Shown in pieces: positions 33,522-44,047 of a DNA stretch of 64,000 nucleotides. The notes beneath the pieces are model-generated. The model saw nothing but the letters and a program-made list of their open reading frames with translations, made no database searches and was not told the origin of the DNA. How positions within the stretch are numbered: position 1 is the stretch's first letter; every line of letters starts with the position of its first letter. The position numbers and the translations under genes were made by a program. This stretch comes from Talaromyces rugulosus. Taxonomy: Eukaryota; Ascomycota; Eurotiomycetes; Eurotiales; Trichocomaceae. The DNA is taken from assembly GCF_013368755.1 (NCBI RefSeq), contig NC_049563.1, positions 868,001-932,000 of the forward strand, in the 5' to 3' direction.

Positions 33522-35385
33522 CTATACTTGGTGGGCGACCATGCCTGCCAGCACGCCAGCACCAATTACACCACCATCCGAGGCTTCGCGGAGGAATACC
33601 GATCTCCCACTCTTCTGCGGGCCGGTTCTCATGATCAGTCGATCAACGTAGCTTTGGCATGTTTCCTTAAAGTTGGGATAGTTCTGGATGATGCCACCTG
33701 TGTAAGCAACGACCAGTTCCTCGGGCCCAGACTGCCAATCGGCCGGTGCTGGGGCGAGCACCGGGACTATGAGCCCCCGATTAGACGCATTACGAGCTAG
33801 TTTTTCGTCCGCCACCGTAGCAATGTTCTCTGGCTGGATATTGTTTCCCTCCTTGGAATCATTGGCAGATGTTGGTTGTGGCGTGTTTCGTGAACTGTCA
33901 TCTTTCAACTGGATCTCACGTGTGCAGGCTAGCAGTCCAACGACTGCCGAGGCAATGAGGCCGGCCGAACGAGTTTGGACGGCCCTGGCGATTCTCCTAA
34001 ATGCCGCTGCAGTTGCCTTGTCCCAGCTCCAATCGCTGGATTCCGGGGGAGGCAGTGATCGGGTGAGCTCCGTCGCTAGTTCTTGGTCGGAGCGGATTCG
34101 TGCGACTTTGTCGGAAAGGAAGGTTGTAGATAGGGCGTATTCATGTACCAAGGTAGCGGGCAGTTCTCGCTTTGAGACGCCTACCACGTTGGTGAGGTAG
34201 TCGAAGAGAACAATGCGAACAAGCTCCCCAACGTAGCGGCCACCAGTCATGTATTCCAATGGCTGGAACCCGGGGCGAGCACACGCCCGATCAAGTTCAA
34301 CGTCCCATTTGGTCGTTATTTCTAGTTCTCCTAGAGGTGCTGCGGCACCCGAAATGGTTATTTCCGTATTGACCACCGTCTGCGTCGCCTCGGGCTCTCT
34401 TGAGCTGACCAGCTTGGCCTTGGACTCGTGCAGGTCGTCGAGTGCCATTGGTATCGTGGCATTGCAGCCAGTGCCAACAATGATAGCCATTGCGACACGG
34501 CTGTTGGGGAGTGCCTTGACACAGTATGCGGAGGAGATGATAGTAGCGACAGTATCGTTGGTGATAGCAGCTATTTTCAGCTTGGGTAGGGCAAAGATCT
34601 TCCGTCGCTTGCTCGAGGGTTGGTCGTCCTCTGATCGCCGGGTGTGCTTCTCGTAGCCAGCAAGGAGAATGTTGCGAAGATTGAGGTCGGATGTTATGGC
34701 GAATCCTTTGCCCATTGGCATCAACGTAGCCTCGGAGACGGATTCTTGCCTGTAAACCGGTTAGCAAAATCAAGTCTTGTGTGGGTGGGCAAACATACAT
34801 GATAGGAAAACTAAAAGTGATGCCCATCTCGAGTTCCTCGGGAATCTTCCCCTTGGTCGCGTCAGAAGACAGACTGTCAGCTATAACTTCGGCAATGCAG
34901 TCACCAATCCAAGAAAATAGGTCGTCAGCCTTGTCCATCTTCAGATGTTCCTGAATCGGCCATGCCTTCTCCAGCGTCCGCCTCACGCGCTGTCGTTGAG
35001 CCTTGCGGATGGTATCACTCTTGTCCGTGTCGGCGCCCTCGCCAAGCAGTTCGATAAAGGCGACTCGAAGGTTACTGCCACCGACATCAATGGCCAGGTA
35101 GCGGCCGACCTCCTCGCCGGTGGGCAGCTTGGTGACGGGAGTTGGGAGGAATTGCTGGTCGGAGGTCAGGGCAAGGTGTCGATAGACCTCGGAGAAGCGG
35201 CGAGCGAGCGAGTAGAGGCGCGACTCTTCCAGGACGAGCGGCTTGATGAATTCCTCGACGGGGTCGACGTTGGTCGCCCTTGGCTGCGGCTGCTCCAGGT
35301 CCGAGGCGACATCGTCGTCGTCGACCTCGTCATGGCGGTCGACGTCGCGCACAACGGCTTGTTCGGTAGCCACGGACTCGGACAT
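33522..35385 (-). CDS. Atypical hexokinase-family protein (HxkC/XprF-like)
   Basis: Two exons, 35385-34799 and 34749-33522, encode 604 aa, longer than catalytic fungal hexokinases (about 490). An acidic N-terminal extension precedes the hexokinase fold. Phosphate loop 1 reads YLAIDVGGSNLRVAFIEL (Asp100); the large-domain entry reads MGITFSFPIMQESV; TNDTVATIISSAY retains the catalytic-type Asp; VGTGCNATIP and GGVIGAGVLAG mark the nucleotide side. The usual glucose-contacting Gly-x-Phe-Asp block after NTE is absent and instead there is NTEITISGAAAPLGELE. Low-complexity insertions occur late in the protein. In Aspergillus nidulans two such hexokinase-like proteins (HxkC, HxkD/XprF) lack activity and regulate extracellular proteases and starvation responses. 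Which one this matches I cannot tell. Confidence 0.82.
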
Positions 35386-37480
35386 GGTGATGCTGTTGAT
35401 GTTGTCGTCGTCCTCCCCTCACAGGCAACGGAGGGTGCGGGGTAAATGCGGATGGACGAGCAGGGGGGAGCAAATCGGCGACAGCGATTGAGAGATCGAT
35501 CAGTGAGCCGGGGTTGTTGTTGCTGTTCTTGTTCTTGGTATTTTTCCAATCAAGCCAGATAGCACAGGCGCTGGGCGCCACCAAGAGCACGCGCGCGAAA
35601 GAGGGCAGAGCAGACAGGCACGGACCTGCACAGGGCGACGGACCAAGGGCGGTTGATATGTACGGCGAGACAAGAGCAGCGCAGCAATTGCTGAATACGG
35701 CCGAACAAAGTCTGGGGCAAGGCTGCGATGGGCGGGGAAGAAGTGCAAGAACTGAAAGAGAAGAGGGGAGAGAGATCTTTCGGTTCTGCGCTGCGCCGAG
35801 AGAGCCTTGGATGCGACCGCACGAGCACGAGGCTTCAAGCCCGATGTGACGCTGGGCTTTGAGGTCCTGGACGAGGCTCCAGAAAGCGCGCCGATCTGTC
35901 CCGGTAGTTCAGACCCTGTGTTTTGTTCTATGTACGTACATACTATTCTGATCCCATGCCTGTATCTCGATCCGTGAGATGTGTTGTTGTCCCTTGCTGA
36001 CGTCCATTATCTCCAGTCTCCAGCATGCACACGCGACCGCTTCAGACTCACAGAGCCTAGAACTTCCTTCCAGCTTACAGCCTACAGCAACAGACCCTAT
36101 CCTCCTCTCCAGCATTCACAATCACTCTACTATGACTGGACTGGACTGGACTGCGCCGGCATCCGCTTTCGGAGCACAGCGGTGGGGTTAACGACTGACT
36201 CGCTGGCGACGTACTTTATTTTTAATCGCTCGTGTTGGGAGTTCTCGCCCGACAAGCGTTTAATATCAGCATTGCTGTTATTACTACTACTGTTGTTGTT
36301 GCTGAAACCGGGCAAATCGGGCGTGTCTTGCATCCAAGACAGTAGCATCAGCCACGGAGCGTGTGACAGACAATGGCGGCTTCTAGATGCCTTCTTGATG
36401 TCTAGCTGCGCGCTCGTGAAACGACGGTGCGCCTAGTCTAATCGGGGATCTGCGTATGCTATACAGTCCAAGGCCAGCGCGTATATTTTTCTGCACCGTC
36501 TATTTCGTATGAAGATGTGGTCAGCAACGATGATGCAATAATGTTAATTCGGCGAGATTCTACTACGTATACTACTGTTAGTAGGTCGCGTGGCTTTTTA
36601 GCTTCCTCTTCTTGCCTATCCAGGCAATAAGGACGCATCAGCTGTTGTCATGTTTACGATTCGTATACTACCGTACTACGACGTCCCGGCCACTCACTCA
36701 CTCCTTCTGCTGGTCAGAAAGGAATTAGCCTAAACTGGACATGAACGAGATGTAGTCCTCGCCTCTAAGCTCCCAGAGCTTGTCCAGACCATGTACCTGC
36801 AAGGCTTGTATCTTCCTGGCTCGGTCACTAGCGGTCTAGTCGCTGTCGAGACGCATGGGGGCCGATACCGGTCACAAATCCCGATATCTCTGCCAAGAAG
36901 ATTGGCTCGATATCTTTGCTGTAGTCTGTCAGGGTAACCTGTCAGGGACTCTCAGCTACGTACTGCCAAGTGTCGCGTGCGATCTGGCGCCAGCTCTTGC
37001 CCCTCGATTGACGCCGGGTGTGATGATTTATCCTTGCTAAAGATAGAGTGCGGATGATGAAGTGCGAAAGTTTGCGGCGATTCCATAACGGTATGTGAGC
37101 GATAATAAAAGTAACGATCAAAGTACAAGACGCGTGAAGATGTTCTGGCCCTTATCGTCCTTTGTGCAGTCGATTTGGTCAAGAATGCGCGTCGTGTCGT
37201 ATTGAATCGAGCAGTCGGCGAAATCATGCTGTTCGATGTCTGCATCAAGATATTGTTTCATCTAAATATAGACATTGCACTGAAAGGAAAGTCTGCTGGA
37301 GTTGAAGGGAGGAGAGTAGAGGAGAGAGAGACTCCGACTGGCACACGGCGAGAGCACGTGCCGCTTCAACCCCAGGCTGCTTCGAGTTAGCGGCATCATA
37401 CCATCACTTCAGGAATCGCATCATTCAACGTCACCTTCACTTCAGTCACTTCATTCGTATCTCCCCCATACGACGCAAAG
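35386..37480. other. Long divergent intergenic region (2.1 kb)
   Basis: Upstream of both the atypical hexokinase and the GILT-like gene. The first 450 bp are GC-rich with several overlapping Arg/Ser/Pro-rich frames on both strands, likely leader and promoter. I see no RNA gene. Confidence 0.5.
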
Positions 37481-38463
37481 ATGCCACCCACGACCTACGA
37501 AGTATACAAAGAACTCGAGCGGGAAGAGCGCTTTGCTCCCCAGGCCGGCTCGAGCCAGGAATCTTCCTACAACACATGGCGGGAGCGCGCCATCGGACGC
37601 AATCTGCGTCGCGGCATTGCCCTCATCATCGGCTGTTGGCTGATCTACTTTCTTTATTTGAATCGCCTTTATGCCGCCTCTATCACACAGAGATTTAGCA
37701 ATAATAAGAACGGGGTGTCGGACTATGATGCCACAGCAGACGCCGCCGTCTCCGGCCAAACCACCAGGGTTGCGCTGGAAGCACATATCATGAGCAAGTG
37801 CCCTGATGCTCAGGACTGCTTGCAGAAACTTGTCGTACCGGCCATGGAAAGAATCAGTGACAAGGTTGACTTTGAGTTGTCATTTATTGGAAGGTTCGCT
37901 ACCGTGTAGTGTCTTGCTATGTCCTGGTTTTAAAATACTGACTCCCACGTTATAGTGTCTCCGAAAAGACATCTGACGTCGAGTGCAAGCACGGACCGAC
38001 CGAGTGCATCGGCAACATTCTCATGCTTTGCGCCGCCAATCTCCCGTTCCATTCTGCCAATAGTGTCGTCTCGTCGACGCCGCGGACTCCAGTAATTCGG
38101 TCTCTGGGCTTTGCCAACTGCCTAATCAGTGACTATGAACAAATCCCATCTCGCTCCCTAGTGGAAAGCTGTTCGTTGGAGCATGGAATCGACTTTGAAT
38201 CCCTAAACCAGTGCGCCAGTCACGAAGACGATAACCTGGACGATCCCCAGGACCCAATCACAGATGACCCAAGTGGCATTTCTCTACTGCGTCAAAGCGT
38301 AAAGCATAGTGAGGATGTCGGTGTCAAGACGAGCTGCACCGTGCGCGTGGACGAGAAAGTGTGGTGTATTCGAGACGGCGGCGAGTGGAAAGATTGTTAC
38401 AATGGGAGCGGCGTGACCACATTGGTGGAAGAGGTGGAAAGATTATGGGAGCAGAGAAACTGA
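37481..38463 (+). CDS. GILT-like thiol reductase, membrane-anchored
   Basis: Predicted oxidoreductase of the gamma-interferon-inducible lysosomal thiol reductase family. Exons 37481-37893 and 37956-38463 encode 306 aa. A single hydrophobic segment (about 45-60, ALIIGCWLIYFLYL) follows a basic patch, giving a type II anchor with the catalytic part in the lumen. The GILT signature Cx HGx2ECx2Nx4C is complete (CKHGPTECIGNILMLC, Cys148-163). The usual active-site pair is represented by Cys107 and Cys113 in KCPDAQDCL, five residues apart instead of two. Further conserved Cys occur in SLGFANCL, CSLEHGI and TSCTVRVDEKVWC. Animal GILT acts in lysosomes; the fungal role is unknown. Confidence 0.87.
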
Positions 38464-39139
38464 TGTCTGTTTCTGATATAATAAATTTTTGCAGCCGCAG
38501 CTTGCATCACATTGAATGGTTATGATAATACCCCCTTCTAACATTCTACTTAGATACCCCCGTCTTTTAATCATCAATCAATCACTAGCTGAATGTCTAT
38601 ATCAATATTTAACCTTGGAAATACCATCAATGACTCAATGTTATGTGTATACGATTTAAGTCTAGTTATTTCCGGGATGTCCTTTGACTCCAAGCTTCGT
38701 TGGACAAGAATGGTTCAGATGAAGGTATCGTAACGGGGCGCAAACGGTCTTCTTTAGATGGCTAGCCGCTGGGCAGTCGTCGTCGTTTGTTGTTTTGCTT
38801 TCTTTTTGTTTCTTTTTGTTCCTTTTCCGTTTTCCGTTTGCGCCCACCACCATGACTACTAGCCACGGTTCTCACCTTTCCGAGTCATGTTTCTATCCTA
38901 GATGATTGACTGGTTGTTCTCAAAGGATCAACACTAAGAGCGGTGCAGTTTGGATGAATCTACCAGTCAGTGTGCAAATGCAAGTCATACTTGTGCTCTC
39001 TCTCTCTCTGACACACGACCTTCACCACAAATTTAGCCACGCGAATCTGTGAAAGAGCAATACAACACTTACACCCCCTTATCCCCACACACTTTGGTCT
39101 AAAATATTGACGCCATCCAAAACCAAAGAGAGAGAAAAA
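38464..39139. other. Intergenic region
   Basis: About 680 bp, with a (CT)n-like tract at 38997-39009. No supported gene. Confidence 0.5.
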
Positions 39140-40162
39140 ATGGCAGGCCATACTTCTCAATATCGAGATACCTACGGGGATAAGAAACGGAACCGCGACG
39201 ATCGCGAAAAAAAGGTTCATGAATTGGTGGACAGGTACGAGTCTCTGCGCGAACCCAGCGCTGCTCTTCGCCACATTCATCGCGACTCGGACTTCTGTCG
39301 CCTCTTTTGCGAGATTGTCGAGCAGCAGATCAAGTTGATCAAAAGTCGCCGTCAGGAATTTGATGACGGACACATCACAGTCTTTGACAAGGCGCTGAAA
39401 GAGCTCAGTTACAATGGAAGTACCGCCAGTAATCTGGGTGTTCAAGAGTTGTACATTCGAGAGTACATAGGGATCAACCCAGACGCGCCTTTGCCTAATA
39501 TTGAGGAGACTTTGGCTAAGACTATCTTGATCAAAGGTTTCTTGGAAAAATGTTAGTGCATCTTTTCCTCTTTTTTTTTTTTTGTTTGCTTTGCATACTT
39601 GCGGCTCAGGAGTACTCATCAAACTACAAAACTAGTCTCCCTTCCTCCTTTAAAGAAATCATCCTCGCCAGCAGAGACAGAACCCCCCAGAGAAACTTCC
39701 ATGGCAAATCCGCCCTTCAGTCACACAGACACTGAAACTTACAGCATCTTCAACCAGGATCCCATCGTCAAGAACGAGGACCCTAATTGCAAGAACCACG
39801 CCGAAGCACTACTAAAGCGGTATTTCGATGCCAAGAAAGATTTCTACAATCTCAAATCTGAAAACTACGAGGAAAACGCGGTGGCGGCAAAATACTTGCG
39901 CGACAGTGCCGAAAACGCCTTGATTTACCTCAAAAAGGACGACCTGGGTTGTGACGCGTTGCTGCACGAGCTCCAAACGGTGTTTGAATACTCCAGAGGC
40001 AAGTCCGTCGCGTTTTTGGGCGGTAAAAAAAGACGATTCGAGGTTGAAAAGGGCCCCCCAAGAGGCGGCAGCCACAGAAAACATACCCGTGCATCGTTTC
40101 GACACTCGCCGTACTCGAAGGACAGAGGCTGGTTTGCCAGGGAGGCGCGTTATCACCATTAG
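39140..40162 (+). CDS. Hypothetical charged helical protein
   Basis: Exons 39140-39551 and 39636-40162 join in phase (T|GTTAGT...ACTAG|TC) to give 312 aa. The protein is highly charged and mostly helical. The first half contains KKVHELVDRYESLREPSAAL and FCEIVEQQIKLIKSRRQEF. The second half contains HAEALLKRYFDAKKDFYNL and AVAAKYLRDSAENALIYLKK. The two halves each begin with a similar [V/A]-x-E-L-[V/L]-x-R-Y segment, hinting at an internal duplication. The C-terminus is basic (GGKKRRFEVEK). There is no signal peptide or membrane segment. I do not recognise it. The start at 39140 is preferred to an in-frame ATG at 39107. Confidence 0.68.
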
Positions 40163-40601
40163 TAGTTCCAGCGAGGATAAGGATCGTCTCTAGGTTTTCT
40201 AAATGTTGATACCAGCGAGTAAAGAGAGGGGGTATATATGGGGAAGCTCATTTTCTTAAATGTGTACAATAATCTTCTAATGAAGCGTTTCATAATTTTT
40301 CCATCTCGATGTTGTTGATAAAGACTCCTCACAAGCTCCGATAAGATAAGCCAAAACTTTAGTCGAAGCTAACCTTAACCCGGATCCACTCGGATTCCAA
40401 GGGGCAGGCACGTGATGCCCCACTTGTCCAGGAGAGAGCAGCTTGTCTCAGACATTATTATTGCGATGCCACGCCTACTCTTCTTTTTCAATTGCTGTGA
40501 TTTTGGAGCCATTTATACTTGCATATTGGTTTATATGTATTCTTTGATAGAACCAGACTTTTGGCGATGAAAAGCTCCTCCCGCGGAGGTGGTTCCCATC
40601 C
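40163..40601. other. Intergenic region
   Basis: About 440 bp containing the promoter of the MFS transporter; no gene is seen. Confidence 0.5.
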
Positions 40602-42563
40602 TTGACCGCGATGGCCAGCTCCTCCTCCTATCTTGCACCACCTGCCAGATACGGCAGGCAGCCTGCCGATTCCGCCTCTTCAGACGCATCAGACGCCGGA
40701 GACACGCCCTCGACCAGCTCCTCCGATCCCCAATTCACCCCCGAAGCCAGTGGTACCGACGAGGGGAGCCCGTCTGCTCGCCCTCAGCTCGGATCGCCCG
40801 AGCTCCCCAAACTAGACACAAACCTCGGCAAGGATGTCGAACCTGCACTGTCCGATGAGACGGAGAGCTTCCTGTCTAGGGACGACGACGACAATGACGA
40901 TGGCTACGATTCAGACAAGTATTTCAGGCCCCCACCTCGCCAAAGAAAGACATCGCATGATTACACGCCAGAGGAAGAGCGCGGCGTGGTGAAAAGACTG
41001 GATAAGCGCCTGGTCTTGTTTCTGGCGTTCTTATACATGCTCTCGTTTTTGGACCGGTCGAGTGAGTGAAAAGGAAACACCAATATTTTCACCTAACGGG
41101 CTCCGCTAAAGGTTTCTTGTGTCTAGATATCGGCAATGCCAAAATCGCTGGATTGTCGGACGATCTGAAGCTATCTTCTTCGCAATATGAGTGGCTTCTT
41201 ACAGCATTTTATATCACCTATATCTCGTTTGAGTGGATGACGTTGATGTACAAAGTCGTTCCAGCGCGTATCTACATTCCACTGTGTGTCTTTGCATGGG
41301 GCCTATTTGCTTCGTGCCAAGCTCTAGGGTCATCGTTTTGGGCCATGATGTGCCTGCGCGCATTGCTTGGAGTTTCAGAAGCAGCATTCGGCCCTGGAGT
41401 CCCATTCTACCTCTCGCTGTTCTACAAACGCGAAGAGCTCGCCTATCGAACCGGCCTTTTTATCTCGGCCGCGCCCTTGGCTACATCATTCGCAAGCAGT
41501 CTCGCATGGCTGATCATTAAAATCGGAAGCAATGCGCCCATCGCCCCATGGCGCTTGCTATTCCTTGTAGAAGGATTCCCGAGTATTGTCGTGGCTGTCT
41601 TTGCCTGGTTGTTGATTCCTGACTCGCCCGGTACGGCCAAATTCCTCACGGTGCGGCAGCGCAAAATAGCCAAATTGCGTCTGCAGGGAACAAAACTCGA
41701 GCGGCATGAGTCGTCGGATGAGAAATTTAATTGGAAGGCTGTGCGCGCCGCGCTTTCTGATCCCACGTCATATCTAGTATCTGTAAGTTTGACTATTGGC
41801 CTAGTGTTCATCGGTATCGATATTAATGCTGTGCAGTTGATGTTTCTTGGCTGCAATATTGCTTTTAGCTCAATGCCCGTCTTTTTACCTACTATTGTCA
41901 AAAAGTAAGTCGAGACATCCCTTTTTTGGGGAAGATGGACTGACGCTTGTTAGTATGGGCTACTCCTCGTTGGCTTCACAGGCACTCTCCGCACCGCCAT
42001 TCTTGGTTGCCTTTGTAACGGTACTAATTACCGCTTCCCTCTCGGACAAAAGTCGAAGCCGAAGCCCGTACTTGATTTTCCACGCTCTATTGTCGGCTAC
42101 TGCGTATCTAGTCATTGGATTAGCAGGGTACTTTCAGTCATATCTGCCCAACACTCTCGACACAATCATACGATACGTTTGCATTTACCCAGCGACTTGC
42201 GGGTTCTTCTCTGCCATAACGATCATCATCACATGGAGCATGGATAATCAGGTGGCTCACGAGGGTAAAGGGAGCAGCGTCGCCCTTCTCAATATAGTTG
42301 GCCAGTTTGGGCCTCTTATTGGCACCAGACTGTACCCTGACAGTGACGGGCCGTTATATGTGCGCGGCATGCTTGTATGTGCCATTTCCATGCTGTTTGT
42401 GTCCTGTCTAGCATTGTCGCTGCGAGTAATTCTTGCGCGAAGAAACCGCCGTAACAACGAGCAGGAGGACAAGATGGGGATAGAAATGGCCGAGGGAGAG
42501 GGTCTGATCAGCAGCGAAGGCCAGGCGCCCGCGCAGGCTCAGAGATTTGTGTATATCATTTAA
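40602..42563 (+). CDS. MFS transporter, anion:cation symporter (DAL5/TNA1-like)
   Basis: Predicted plasma-membrane transporter for an organic anion (the group includes allantoate, nicotinate and pantothenate carriers). Exons 40602-41061, 41127-41782, 41837-41904 and 41954-42563 encode 597 aa. A long Ser/Asp-rich cytoplasmic N-terminus (about 130 aa) precedes twelve membrane segments. The first opens LVLFLAFLYMLSFLDRSNIGNAKIAGL, split by intron 1 at the usual family position. Then come YEWLLTAFYITYI, RALLGVSEAAFGPGVP and PWRLLFLVEGFPSIV. The third exon (68 nt) joins YLVS to LMFLGCNIAFSSMPVFLPT. Without that splice a 54-nt intron would be read through as a hydrophobic insertion. The substrate cannot be assigned. 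An ATG at 40611 is an alternative start. Confidence 0.92.
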
Positions 42564-43144
42564 GTCGCAAGATATCCATTTATTTAATAAATTGTCGGTT
42601 TTTTTTATTTCTTCTATTGACGAGCTGAACGAGCAAGCAGTACATGGTAGTCTAGACCGTGTTTTTGGTTATATCAGTTTTTATATCAGTTTTTAGGCCG
42701 AGCTACAATACGAAATCAGCGACAAGAGGAGGCCAAGAGATTTTTGAAAAGAACAGGTCATAAAATAAGTCGAGATAACTCAATAGATCTTGGTTTATAC
42801 GCCATGTTCTCAGGGCATTGTAATTTCATTTCCTTTTGGCTGGTTGGCTGTTGTTTCTTCACCAACGAGGGAGGCATAGATTTCATGGCTAAATTATTTT
42901 TTTTCTTCCTTTTTTCCAGCTTGGACATAGTCGATAATGAATATTATAATCCTCAGATAAACTCCCCATCATTCTAAAAATTCAACATGCGCTATGTGAG
43001 TGGGAAAGAAAAAAAAAAAAAGATTTAGGCCCCACGTCATATCCACCCGCATCACCAAATCCCGCCCGCACCAATTACGACTTCATATAAAAAAAAATTT
43101 GATTTTTTTTTTTTTCTTTCAACAAAACAAGTAACAAAAATTAA
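42564..43144. other. Intergenic region
   Basis: About 580 bp, with A- and T-rich homopolymers near 43007-43022 and 43087-43120. The latter, T-rich on the plus strand just beyond the 3' end of the minus-strand tRNA, could serve in polymerase III termination only where it reads as T on the transcript; this was not established. Confidence 0.4.
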
Positions 43145-43252
43145 AGCCCGATGCGGGGGTCGAACCCGCAGCTTTCAGATAACTTTGTATCTTTCAGAAT
43201 TTATCTTGGAGATGATAAGAGTCTGACACTCTGCCAATTGAGTTAACCAGGC
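43145..43252 (-). tRNA. tRNA-Lys(CUU) with a 35-nt intron
   Basis: Folds as a full cloverleaf on the minus strand: acceptor GCCTGGT paired with ATCGGGC, D stem ACTC/GAGT, anticodon stem TCAGA/TCTGA, T stem GCGGG/CCCGC with loop TTCGACC, discriminator T. The anticodon CTT sits in loop C-T-CTT-A-A. A 35-nt insertion interrupts it one base 3' of the anticodon, the standard nuclear tRNA intron site. Without the intron the tRNA is 73 nt. Confidence 0.92.
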
Positions 43253-43467
43253 TTGGTTGAGTGTTTCTCGTCCGAAATGCGATAGTTGAGCGGGCGTAAC
43301 TCTTATCAGATCAGTCGGGAAGTACTAAATTCATATAGTGAGTGATAGCATGTAAAATCTTTAGGTCATTATGGAGATTGAGTTGGTAGAGTTGAGTACA
43401 TATGGGTATAATATTTCGTGGCTATTATAAAAAAAAGGATAAACCCCGAACTTATATCGAGGCAATT

Positions 43468-44005
43468 TCAATCATTATCATCATCCACCAAGTCCTCCTC
43501 TCCATTCCCATTACCACTGTAATTCAGACCTGCAAAGTCCAGCTTCATCAGCAGGCGATCCACGCCCGCTGCTTTTCGCGGGATGTACTCATCCCGAGCT
43601 TCGGCGGACCCGGCGGTGGTGGTAGTGGTGGCTGTTGCTGTTGCTGAAGAGGACAGGTCAAACATCTTCCTGCCTTCTCCAGAGCGACTATCGTCTATAT
43701 CGCGGAGGCGAGAGACGATCTCCTTGATACCGGTCTCGGCAGACTCGCGTGCGTCGCGCAACTCGCTCCATAGCGAATGCTCTTCCTGTGCGTAGTCCGC
43801 TAGAGCGTCGACGACGCCTTCGTCTGCTTCGAGATCGAGGTTACGCTGGACTGTTTCTAAGCGAGAGATGGTAGCGACCAGGTGGTCTATGCTTGTTAAA
43901 AAGGAGCGGAGAGCGCTGGTGAAAGGAACTTCGGTGAGGAAAAGGAATTGGACCAAGGACGAGAGGTACCGTCGATGAGCGACGGTTATGGATTCGGGGT
44001 CATGA

Positions 44006-44047
<42 letters not shown>

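Noticed and set aside
35500..35850. Overlapping Arg/Ser-rich frames on both strands upstream of the hexokinase-like gene
   Set aside because: GC-rich leader sequence; all candidate frames have the composition of non-coding GC-rich DNA and no splice or family support.
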